From the NCBI RefSeq assembly GCF_001761485.1, contig NC_090774.1:1426001-1490000 (forward strand): 64,000 bases of DNA. The letters are read 5' to 3'. Positions 1-9,131 of this stretch are shown here, piece by piece. The DNA is from Yarrowia lipolytica (taxonomy: Eukaryota; Ascomycota; Dipodascomycetes; Dipodascales). Each line of letters opens with the position of its first letter. The first letter of the stretch is position 1. Made by a program: the position numbers and the translations under genes. The notes beneath the pieces are model-generated. The model was not told the DNA's origin, did no database searches, and saw only the letters and a list, made by a program, of their open reading frames with translations.

Positions 1-1440
1 CAGGATTCCCCACACCCAGTGGTGCTTGTGAACCAGAACAATGGACATGGAGATCATGACAGTGGTGATGAAAAAGTCGACAGCCACACACAGACCAAAG
101 GCCGAGGCGGTGTTGTTGGAGTTCTTGAAACCAATGGTGGCCAGAACACAGCAAACCAGCAGAAAGTAGTTGAGAATGGGCACATACACCTTTCCGTAAA
201 TCTTCTCCGAGGTATGGACAACGGGGAAGTTGGGCATACAGTCCAGTTGGATGAGTTGCTTGGAGATGGAAAAGACTCCGAGAATGATAGACTGAGAGGC
301 AATGATTGTGGACAGCAGAGCAAGCACGAAAATGAACCAGTACAGACCTCCGTTCTGGGGTCCCGGAATGGTCAGGTAGAAGATGTTTTTCATCAGAGAA
401 GGCTCCAGCACCATTCGAGCTCCCTGACCAAAGTATGCAAGAGCACACATGGGGTAGACGAGCACTAGCACTGATAGACGGATGGCCCAGGGCGAAAAGT
501 GTCCGACATCAGCAAACATAGCTTCTGTTCCAGTCAGACACAGGATGACGTTTCCCATGGAGTCGATGCCGCCTGCCTTTAAGTAATCAATGGCGTACTT
601 GGGGTTGGTGGCCTTGAGAATGGCAGGATGGTAGGTGATGTTGTAGATACCAATGACACCGAGGGAGATGAGCCAGACAAAGAGGATAGGAGAGCAGACC
701 ATGGACAACTTGGCACTTCCCAGGCGCTGGAAGACAAAAATGAAGACAATGATGAAACACGAAATCAGCACAACGTGTTTTTGCATGCTGGGTTGGGGGA
801 TCTCGATACCTTCAATAGCAGACAGAACGGACTGGACAGGAGTAAGGAGACCATCAGACATGAGAAAGGAGGATCCTAGGAGACATAGAAAAAGAGGCAT
901 GGTTCGCAGAAACGGAGCTACTGCTCTCCACACTTTGTTGTTCCACATATCGTCGGTCTTGTGATTTCCGCTGGCGGCCCAAGAGCCTTGGGTTTCCGAC
1001 TTTTGGAGCTGGATGAGATCATCTTCGGGGTTTGTGGACGCACTTCCTCGCTGGCCGAGATTCAACTCACGAGCAATTTTGGCGTAGATGGCCACAATAC
1101 CTCCCTCTCCGTTGTTGGGTCCAAAGGCAAACACAATGATGGCATACTTGAAGAGCACGACGATAGTGAGACCCCAGAAAATGCAGCTGACGGCGCCCAT
1201 GGTCTCTTTCTCGGTCGGATCCTCGGGGAAAATGGAGTTGAGCGTATACAGAGGCGAGGTGGCCAAGTCTCCATAGACAGCTCCAAGCGAAGAGAATGCC
1301 AGCATTCCGAGCTTCATGGCTCGCTTAGTAGTCGATTCTGCAACCTGGTGGGACTCCACGTCCCTGTAGTTGATTCCGTTGATCATATCCACAGGTACGT
1401 CACTGTCAAGAGTCGCTCTTTCGCGTTCTTCGGGAGCCAT
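1..1440 (-). CDS. HAK/KUP-family potassium transporter, 5' part only
   Basis: Reading the minus strand from the ATG at 1438-1440 gives 480 uninterrupted codons running off the left edge, so the C-terminal part is missing. The first membrane helix carries the family signature GDLATSPLYTLN (KUP/HAK: G-D-x-x-T-S-P-L-Y), soon followed by FGPNNGEGGIVAIYA, the conserved GEGG(T/I)-ALY loop, and later GTEAMFADVGHFS, matching the GAEAMFADLGHF block. Several further hydrophobic helices follow. Proteins of this family are plasma-membrane K+ (H+-coupled) uptake systems in fungi, usually 750-850 residues, so about 60% is visible. The N-terminal tail is acidic and hydrophilic (cytosolic). A TATA-like element lies about 60 bp upstream. 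Family assignment is firm; transport affinity cannot be told from sequence. Confidence 0.95.
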   Translation of the reverse strand, partial: MAPEERERATLDSDVPVDMINGINYRDVESHQVAESTTKRAMKLGMLAFSSLGAVYGDLATSPLYTLNSIFPEDPTEKETMGAVSCIFWGLTIVVLFKYAIIVFAFGPNNGEGGIVAIYAKIARELNLGQRGSASTNPEDDLIQLQKSETQGSWAASGNHKTDDMWNNKVWRAVAPFLRTMPLFLCLLGSSFLMSDGLLTPVQSVLSAIEGIEIPQPSMQKHVVLISCFIIVFIFVFQRLGSAKLSMVCSPILFVWLISLGVIGIYNITYHPAILKATNPKYAIDYLKAGGIDSMGNVILCLTGTEAMFADVGHFSPWAIRLSVLVLVYPMCALAYFGQGARMVLEPSLMKNIFYLTIPGPQNGGLYWFIFVLALLSTIIASQSIILGVFSISKQLIQLDCMPNFPVVHTSEKIYGKVYVPILNYFLLVCCVLATIGFKNSNNTASAFGLCVAVDFFITTVMISMSIVLVHKHHWVWGIL

Positions 1441-2888
1441 GTGTGAGATAGTGAGATAAACGGCGGTTGAATGATAGGCATAGTAAGGATATCGCCATTC
1501 TTATATAGACTAGGTGCGAAATCCACAAGTCATTAACCATGGGTACAAAAGCACATGCTTCCACATGGGCGTATCCGTGTTTGAGACACGAACCGCTGAT
1601 TCTCGCTCGTTTGGTACGAGTAGACTTTCTGAGGCGAGGCTGAGAGTTTCAGAGCGAGAGCTAAACGCGACTGCGAGAAAGTAGGGATGTGTTACGAGCG
1701 GAATTTTGGGGCGAATCGAAATCTAAAAAGATAATTTAATCACTATCATGATAATTTATTGACGCTCAATTTTTCTCCCAAATCCACCCACTATCCACCA
1801 ACCTGAACCCCATACTCCACTCATCTTAGGTACTGTTGACATGCACAATGTGCGTTAAAAAAGCTTATAAAAGCCGTGTGGTGAACCCTATTGACGTCAT
1901 GTAAAAAATGTCACCTCTGCCAGCCCAAAGCTTGTGTTTGCATCTGGTCCCAACACGAAGATCGGTTTCTCCTGTGGACCATGAAGTCGTCGTGATAATA
2001 GTTACTGAGCAAAAGTAGCTTCCCATGCGCACGGAGCCGTGTGTTTACTGCACAGCCTGGATCCTTGTCGTATCGCAGGCAGTCATTAAAGGGCCCAAGA
2101 CTACTGTATGTACAGGTACAGCTGGATCTCAAGTTCACAGTGTTCACGCCAAGGAGCGTGTCGAAGAAGACCAGTATAACATCACACACAGAGAAATGCG
2201 TAGAAAATGACCTCGGTTGTTGTACATCAACCTCACCAGAATCGGATTTTCCCCATTTTTTTCATTTTCCCCATACCCTTACATCACCAGGACAACCCGG
2301 AAACCCCAGGGTATATGTGAAAAGGGTGGGAGAAAGTCGGCCACCCACGTCTTAGCTGCCAAGCAAAAGCGCCCAGAGCCCTTATACGAGAGATTAACAT
2401 TCTCAATCGTACCAAATGAGTGTTGAATGAGACCAGATAGCAAAACAGTGTGAGATGGGCGAGATATGGAGATGGAGAATAGAAAAAGATGGGAAATCAT
2501 GAATGGAGAGGGGAAGTTGAGATTCGTGTTTTTGATCCACTGTATGATATATCATGCTCTCCTATACTACGACCATACATTGCCCACCCTACAGTCTGAG
2601 TGGCTAATACAACACACTCTAACTGCAAGCTTAGTTTTCTCCCTTCTTTTTTTCACCCAGCCAAAAAGAGTCTGAAAGCGGAACTTGAGAGCGGAAGCAG
2701 TTGAGAGCGGGAGTCTGTCTATATCTCAAAGGTGCATTGCATCAGGAAAATGTCTACTGAGTTTCAGACAATGTCCCTCGTTCTATGAATCCATCATGTG
2801 ATGCTTCTGACGCCCAATCACGCACAAACAATACATGTTACTGTTTTCTAATAACATCTATTACATCAATACAAGTACATGCTTATAA
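1441..2888. other. Intergenic, transporter 5' side / AMD1 3' side
   Basis: It serves as promoter for the transporter and 3' flank of AMD1. It contains a perfect CRE palindrome TGACGTCA (1892-1899) preceded by TATAAAAG (about 1866). The short open frames here (up to about 104 codons) overlap on opposite strands, lack family motifs and look like noise. I see no RNA gene. Confidence 0.5.
1500..1507 (-). promoter_or_regulatory. TATA box of the potassium transporter gene
   Basis: TATATAAG on the minus strand, about 60 bp before the ATG at 1440, a normal spacing for a yeast promoter. Confidence 0.5.
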
Positions 2889-5498
2889 TTAACCATGCAG
2901 CCGCTCAAACTCCTCAAGATTGGTGTACTTGTCCACCAGAGCAAGCTCGTGGGTCAAAGTCTCGTCTCGGAAGGCCAGACGCACATTGGGCACGTTTGTC
3001 TTCTGGATGGTGTTGCCCTCGGGGCCATGGATCTCGTAGTTTTCGCCGATCCAATGCTCCTTGATGATTCGCTCAAAGCCAGATTGCAGTACCGAGTTTC
3101 GAGCAAGCTCACACATATCCACGTTGGAAAGCTTGTAAATGAGCGCAGCCACAGAGTACTCCTCAATCAGAGCCTCCTTAGTGTAAGCAAACTGCAGAGG
3201 ATCATCCGATGACAAGGACACGTTGAGACCCCGCTTGAAGTATGAGTAGAAGGGGTTCTTGTCGAACGTGAGGAACAGCGCATTGTTGGACACGGGAGAC
3301 ATGGCAATGGGGATCTGGTCCAGGTAGTAAAGGTACTGAATGAAGGGCACCTTTCGCAACAGAATACCGTGGTTGATACCCTGAGCAACCAGATAAGTGC
3401 ACAGAAGATGCTCTGGGTCACCAGCCTCTCCAGCATGGGGTCGCAACTCAAAAGTATTATAGCCCAAACGCTGTCTCCAGGTGTTGATGGAGGCCATGTT
3501 GGCGTATAGATAGTACTGCCAGTACGAGTAGGGAGGGTTCTGTGCGCTGTCCCAGTATGCTGCAGTTGGGAACTTTCGGTGGAAACGTCGGTCCAGCTTC
3601 GACTCGTCATCGACAGAGTCAAAGCCCACAACTCGCTGCAGGAACACGTGCAGCTTGGGATGGGTACTGGGATCCTTGGTGACCTCGAAAAGAGGCTCAA
3701 AGACGTTCTGCACAATGTCGGCAAAGGTGTTAACCAGACCAGCCTTCTTGTAAATGTCGTACAGTCGAGGCACCTGGATCAACCACCGAACATTGGGCGA
3801 AAACAGTTTGTTGTCCAGCACCCAGGCAGCCAGCTTGTCCCACTCGTCCTTGGACCGACCGTAGATGGAAATACGGTACTCCGCCATCTGGTACTTCGAG
3901 TTCTCGAGATCCTGGAACACCTCCTTTGTGATCTCAGCTAGGTATCGACCCTGGATGTAGTTGTCGGTCTTTAGGAAGATTTCTCGCAGTCGAGACTCAC
4001 CGACAGGGTTGTACTTGAGGTTGAACTTGTCAAATCGATGGAACGAGTCCTTGTGAGCATGCATATCAAGGGTATCGATAGACAGGTCGTAGGCAGTCAA
4101 GTTAAGTGACTCAAACACCTGGGAGAGTGTCAGCTCCCGACCGTCTCGGTGGATGACAACTTCATCAGGGCAGTTCTTCATCTTGTATTTGATGAATCGC
4201 AGCAGATGCTTCTGGTTCATGCAGGCAGAGTGGTGAACGTGGGTGTCGACCTTTCGTACGTTGTAAAAGTCTCGATGGGGGTTGGTCTTGGACTCGGTTG
4301 TCTCCGTGTACTCGTTGAGCAGGTAGTAGAGGTTCCACTTGGCTTCTAGATATTGCAGTCGTCGGAAAGCAAAAGACTTGGCAGGTCCGTCAGACGAAGC
4401 CACAATGAGATCCTCCAGATCCATGTAGTAATCTCGGATTGAGGGGATGGCAACAAACGGCTTATTTTCGTTGAGAGAGCTTTCATCCTCATAGACCTGA
4501 TAGACACAGGTAGGATCTCGCTTGAAGACCATGTCGTTGGGTCCGGGGATTTCGCAGTCCTCGAATTTGAATTCATCCATTGTCGGGTCTTTCTTTTGGT
4601 GCTCCTTTTTGGACGAGCCTCGGAATCGCTTTTCGGTCTCGTGCCAGGAGGGTGGTGGAGGCTCGGGGTAAATTTTCCAGTGCGTCTTGTCATCCTTGGG
4701 GTTGTCTCCGTCCTTCTGTAGCGACACGGTTTGGTACTTGTCTCGGAGGTCTCGGCAGTACTGCACCTTTTCGAACATCATGGACAGCTCCTGGGCCACA
4801 AGAGGATCTTCTGTGGTGGTGGTGATTTTGACGTCGTTGATGGACATGTTCTTCATGTCGTCCTTGGTGCGGGTGCGTTTGAGAGTAGGAGATATGGGCT
4901 TGCAGGTGTCTTTCTGGGTAGCATCATAGACAATGTCGTCTTCCGCAGATAGTCGGGCATCGTCATCGCTCTCGTAGGGCTCTTCTTCGAGCGATCCGGT
5001 CATGTTGAGCTGCTGGAGACCCTTGCTCAGCGAAGATCCAGACTTGGTTCTGTTTCTGTTGAACTTGCGTCCAGAAGCTCGAGACGACGATCGAGATCGA
5101 GTGGAAGATGCGTCATCGTCCTCTGGCTGTTGGTGGGTGTGGCTGGAGGGTGGGGGAGGGGGGTGGTTCATTTCGGCCCGCACAAATGACGAAGATCTGG
5201 ACACGGGACTCTGAGAGTGCTGATGAGGCAGATGGCCATGAAGAGCTCTGTACTTGGCATCAACCTCGATGAGGTGGCGTTCTTCCGCGTAAGAGAAGTG
5301 GGTGGACGCAGATCGGCCCAGCATTCCCAGTTCTTCAAGCTCGTCTTCGTCGTCTTCGCAGCCCACGTAGCCAGCAATCTCGTCTGCTCCGTGAGGTCGA
5401 GGAGAGATGGGACCCACAAAATGCGAGTCCAGGTCGTCTTCTTCGGGCATGGGCACAGACTTGGCCTTGCCCTTGATATCCATTGCTTGCTGCGGCAT
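2889..5498 (-). CDS. AMD1: AMP deaminase
   Basis: AMP deaminase hydrolyses AMP to IMP and ammonia in the purine nucleotide cycle; in oleaginous yeasts its activation under nitrogen limitation lowers AMP and favours citrate export for lipid synthesis. From ATG 5498 the product is 869 residues. The N-terminal ~250 are acidic, Ser/His-rich and regulatory in character. The metal-dependent deaminase barrel follows: VDTHVHHSACMN (zinc ligands H420 and H422), HAGEAGDP near 688, and SLSSDDPLQF with the metal/catalytic Asp pair near 765-766. FNLKYNP and RWLIQVPRLY are also typical of eukaryotic AMP deaminases. The frame is open 37 codons further upstream to an ATG at 5609, but the acidic start MPQQAMDIKGK is the more natural one. 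No intron seen. Only gene between the transporter and the cell-wall gene. Confidence 0.97.
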   Translation of the reverse strand: MPQQAMDIKGKAKSVPMPEEDDLDSHFVGPISPRPHGADEIAGYVGCEDDEDELEELGMLGRSASTHFSYAEERHLIEVDAKYRALHGHLPHQHSQSPVSRSSSFVRAEMNHPPPPPSSHTHQQPEDDDASSTRSRSSSRASGRKFNRNRTKSGSSLSKGLQQLNMTGSLEEEPYESDDDARLSAEDDIVYDATQKDTCKPISPTLKRTRTKDDMKNMSINDVKITTTTEDPLVAQELSMMFEKVQYCRDLRDKYQTVSLQKDGDNPKDDKTHWKIYPEPPPPSWHETEKRFRGSSKKEHQKKDPTMDEFKFEDCEIPGPNDMVFKRDPTCVYQVYEDESSLNENKPFVAIPSIRDYYMDLEDLIVASSDGPAKSFAFRRLQYLEAKWNLYYLLNEYTETTESKTNPHRDFYNVRKVDTHVHHSACMNQKHLLRFIKYKMKNCPDEVVIHRDGRELTLSQVFESLNLTAYDLSIDTLDMHAHKDSFHRFDKFNLKYNPVGESRLREIFLKTDNYIQGRYLAEITKEVFQDLENSKYQMAEYRISIYGRSKDEWDKLAAWVLDNKLFSPNVRWLIQVPRLYDIYKKAGLVNTFADIVQNVFEPLFEVTKDPSTHPKLHVFLQRVVGFDSVDDESKLDRRFHRKFPTAAYWDSAQNPPYSYWQYYLYANMASINTWRQRLGYNTFELRPHAGEAGDPEHLLCTYLVAQGINHGILLRKVPFIQYLYYLDQIPIAMSPVSNNALFLTFDKNPFYSYFKRGLNVSLSSDDPLQFAYTKEALIEEYSVAALIYKLSNVDMCELARNSVLQSGFERIIKEHWIGENYEIHGPEGNTIQKTNVPNVRLAFRDETLTHELALVDKYTNLEEFERLHG

Positions 5499-8299
5499 GG
5501 TACAGAGGCAATGTCGTGATGGTGTAGTGTGGAGAGGAGCAAGATCAAACGAATTAGCGGGTCCTTCCAACGGCTCTATCTCCAACATGCACAGCAACGT
5601 AAACTTCATCAGGGTTTAAGCGACAGTAGCGAGTGCGATGGGGTACAAGTGCTATATGGCGCAAGTGTTTGTGGATTGAGAGCACTATTTATTTAGGGAG
5701 CTTTTTTGTATTCTGTAGATTGATACGTTAGTCACATGCTTGACTGCTTGGTAATGAATACCAGCCCCACAAGTTGTTCAGGGTGGAGCTCAGAGTCTGT
5801 CATCAATGCAGCACTGCTCCAGATGATAAGCTTTGGAGAAAATCCGATGGAAGATGGTGATGGAACAATGGGGCGTGTGGCGACGGCGGAGTTGGTATGG
5901 ATGGGGCAACTATGTTGAAGGTGCATAGTCAGTAGCATTTCCGAGTTGACAAAAGTACAAGTAGCACAGCGAGAAGGAGATACGAGTATGTAGTCTAGTG
6001 TACTTCTACTGTAATAGTAAGCTGTCTAGAGACAGTAGCTCGCGTCAAAGTGAAACCCGACCAAGGAGATGCTTCGAAACTACAAACAGGGGTAGTCGGA
6101 GAGGAGGAAGGGGGAAAGAGGGGCTAATAACCTGGTGGATTCTGAAAATTGAGATTTTTTATAACGATAATATACCATGCTACATTATTCAGTGCATTCA
6201 CTGGCTACTACGGACTTCAGAAAAGTGTTTCATACACCTGCATTCTCGCTTAAATCGGACTTGGCTTGAACCTTGACAGGACTAGTTCCTGATCAGTGAG
6301 TGGTACTTTCTTGGCACCACCCAGGGCTACTAAGTATAGATACATGCGACAATGTCTTCATTTCCTGTTCATCCCTTTCTGTGTTCAAAAAAATGATCCA
6401 TAGATTCATCTTGTGGAAGCTATCGAGCAGGACAAGCGGCACGATTAAACTCCTATGATTTGCGTCAATTTAATTTCAGTATCTTCGACAGATGGATGTG
6501 GAAGTCGAGGCTATTGTATATGAGTATCAAGCTCTGTAGTCCGGTGAGCGCACTACTACATGTAATTCTTCTAAAACACGTTCTTATTATATTCCACCTA
6601 GTTCTGTAACAAGTGGCAACTAGGATCGATACCAAAGGGATGCTTGCAGACAACCTCTTCCAGTATTGGTGATATACCACTCATCAGTCTATCAAACTCA
6701 TGTCTTATACCAAGAAAAAGAAACCAAATACCTATACTCTGCAGGCCTACAAGTTTACAAATGCAATCTCAATATCGGACTCCATGGTCCTGAATCTATT
6801 ACAGTAACCCAGAGGTTCGGATTTTCGCATACTCCTCTCAAAACTAGATATACAGGTTTGGATAGCCCCATCCTCCTGTGAGGTTCGACTCCTACTCCTT
6901 CAGTGAAGTCTTTGCAGGCCTAAGATCAATTTCTCTGGCTCTTTGCTCTGTCTGTGTGTTCTGGCATTGGCACTTGTTGCTCTTGGACTTACTGGCTCTT
7001 TCTCAGATCAATTGCAGCTCCTACAGCCTGGCTCTGACTTATTGCTCTTTTGACCCTGCAACCGTCTGTCGATGCTGATTTTTGCTCTAGCAACTCAGCA
7101 CTGGTGGCACTGGTCATCTGCTTTGCTCTTCAGTATCTAGGCGGCTCTCTCAAACCGGGACTCCACCTTCGAGTATGAAAAGGAGTATATCAACAGGGAT
7201 TCTACCCTAGAGTCTCCCGTCGATAATCTGGCGACTTTTTTGTCCATTGCTCATGGAGTGTTTCAACTCATTAACGGTCAACCTCATGGACTTGACCCTG
7301 ACACTTGGGGCTGTGTCCTTGTCGTGAAAGACTGTGCTTATCAGCTCGGCATTAAAGGCACCTTCCGTCTTCAGAGCGACTCATAGTGAACTGGTCTTGT
7401 TCTATGGAAACCCGGGGTCTGGAGAAGATGAATATAGTTCTTGTAAAGTTCGTCACCTTGCAAATAAATGGCACGGCATGCTGGTTCTTGTGTATAGATA
7501 CGAAACGAAGAGAAGGACTTGGAATGAGGTGGACTAAAATATTACTGTAGATGGAATTGCAAGTTGGAAACGCCGGTTAATAACTTTAGATAACATCGGT
7601 CCAAGTAGCTCTGTAAAACCACTTTACGGGCTCTAGTGTTACCCATATATGCCACTTGATTTGCGGTCCTTTGCATGTACACATTCTTTTGCCATCTCCC
7701 CGTCAAGATGTCTCTCCAAGGAGCACAGGGGAACAGCAAAATAGTGAAAACGCCGCTTTTCCCGAACCGTTGACACAAAAACTTGCCCGATGTTTGTCGG
7801 GTGGGAAAATGGGGGTATTCTGGCCCCTGGCGCCCCCAAAGTCGGCATACATGCTGTAGCGACTTTTAAACGCTCGAAGCTGGTTGGAGACTAAACATGA
7901 TGAAGGCAGGGAGAGATGGAAAGAAGGAGATTGAGCATCACAATCGGCAAAAAAACAATTGCAGCACCCAGGATTCTCGTATGGTCTCCCACTATACAAT
8001 ACTAAACTGGGCCTCTCTGGTGCCTTGGACTATGGGCTGATCCGGACGGGGAAGCCGTATTTTCACCAAGGATATGGCCGCAAACTAGTTTCGGGAATGC
8101 CTACTAAGAACGAAGCTGTTTGTATTTTCGGCCTGAATCCGCATAAAAATAAAAAAAAAATATTAAAAAAAAAACTCGATACATGTCCTACATGTTCTAC
8201 ACATGTTCCGAGTCCGACAAGAATACTACAACTAAAATACTACAGCTTACAGTTCTTTTTCAATTCATTAGGGGGTAATAATAGTATCAACTAACCAAC
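5499..8299. other. Long intergenic stretch with one coding-like patch
   Basis: Nearly 2.8 kb between AMD1 (promoter at the left end) and the 3' end of the cell-wall gene. Most is unremarkable with short noise frames; 8145-8175 is A-rich (AAAAATAAAAAAAAAATATT-like). The exception is a coding-looking stretch at about 7141-7386, listed separately. No tRNA, rRNA or transposon end recognised. Confidence 0.5.
7141..7386 (+). other. Coding-like fragment lacking its own start, unrecognised
   Basis: The frame entered after the TAG at 7138-7140 stays open for 81 codons and ends at TAG 7384-7386. Its composition is protein-like: it includes DNLATFLSIAHGVFQLI and the Trp/Cys-containing DPDTWGCVLVVKDCAYQL. 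There is no ATG in it. Just upstream (about 6900-7070) all frames contain Leu/Ala-rich hydrophobic stretches resembling a signal peptide. It could be the last exon of a small spliced secreted protein, or a decayed host gene. I found no clear GTGAGT/CTAAC-CAG pair that would settle it, and I recognise no family. Low confidence that it is expressed. Confidence 0.3.
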
Positions 8300-8974
8300 T
8301 TAAATAAGCAGGGCAGCGGCGGCAACACCGGCAGCGGCAACGGAGACACCGAAAGCAGCGGCACCGTTGGCCTGGGCAGGGCCGGTGGTGGGCTCAGTAG
8401 CCTGGGCGGGCTGGGAAGGCTCACCGGTGGGCTTGTGGCACTTGTCATCCTCGCAAGAGGTGATGGTGACCAGAGCGGTGGACTGGGCAGTGACAACACC
8501 GGTCTTGGTGACCACGGTACCGTTTCCGGCAGCGGCGGCAGACTCGGTCTTAGAGTCCTCATCCTGGTAGATGACACGGGCAGCGAAGGGAGTAGCACCC
8601 TGGTTGCAGTCCTCGGAGGAGGTGACGGTGTACTTGTAAGCTCGGCCCTGGGCAGCGCAGGCAGTGAAGGTGTAGTTGGGGACGTAAAGGTGGTCCTGAC
8701 CGTCAACGGTGACGCCGTCGGTTCCCTGGCCCTCGCCATCCTCAATGGTGGCGCCGTTGCCGAACTGGACGGGCTTGTCGTTGGCGTAGAGGACACCATC
8801 CTTCACCTCGTAGGTGGTGGGGATGCCACCGTCACCGCCAAGGACGAGCTTCTTACCGTCGGAGACGACGGGGGAGTTCTGGATGTCGGAGCCAGATCGG
8901 ATGGCGACGATGGTGAACTTCTTGGCGGAGACAAGAGCGGCGGCGGAGGCGAGGAGAACAGCGGAGAACTTCAT
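8300..8974 (-). CDS. Small GPI-anchored-type cell-wall protein
   Basis: 224 residues from ATG 8974 (the open frame extends upstream, but MKFSAVLLASAAALVSA is a clear signal peptide, so this start is chosen). After the leader and a KK pair (18-19) comes a beta-rich domain (about 20-140) with FTIVAIRSGSDIQNSPV and a GTD-rich middle, four cysteines (106, 123, 174, 179) and two N-glycosylation sequons (N100, N151). Then a Ser/Thr/Pro/Gln linker (185-203) and a C-terminal Ala/Val hydrophobic tail preceded by N203-G204-A205, the pattern of a GPI-attachment signal. The order AIRSGS...VLGG...YEVKDGVLY resembles ascomycete PhiA-like wall proteins. Very GC-rich, strongly biased codons suggest high expression. 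Likely structural; no enzymatic motif. A TATA element sits about 65 bp upstream. Confidence 0.85.
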   Translation of the reverse strand: MKFSAVLLASAAALVSAKKFTIVAIRSGSDIQNSPVVSDGKKLVLGGDGGIPTTYEVKDGVLYANDKPVQFGNGATIEDGEGQGTDGVTVDGQDHLYVPNYTFTACAAQGRAYKYTVTSSEDCNQGATPFAARVIYQDEDSKTESAAAAGNGTVVTKTGVVTAQSTALVTITSCEDDKCHKPTGEPSQPAQATEPTTGPAQANGAAAFGVSVAAAGVAAAALLI

Positions 8975-9033
8975 TGTTAAGCGAGTGTGGTTGTAGTTGG
9001 TTAGAGAACTGAGAAGGGTAGCCCGAAGGGTGT

Positions 9034-9040
9034 TATATAT
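9034..9040 (-). promoter_or_regulatory. TATA element of the cell-wall protein gene
   Basis: An ATATATA stretch on the minus strand, about 60-66 bp before ATG 8974. Confidence 0.45.
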
Positions 9041-9095
9041 GTTTTGAAAACGGTCCCCCAACCTCAGGGCACCTGACACGCAAGGCTACAATAGC

Positions 9096-9131
9096 CTCAG
9101 ACTCAGACTCAGACTCAGACTCAGACTCAGA
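9096..9131. repeat. CTCAGA hexanucleotide microsatellite
   Basis: Six tandem perfect copies of CTCAGA (36 bp) in the 5' flank of the cell-wall protein gene, about 120 bp upstream of its ATG. Confidence 0.9.

Noticed and set aside
8975-9079. Upstream extension of the cell-wall protein frame
   Set aside because: It would bury the clear signal peptide and run through the TATA element.
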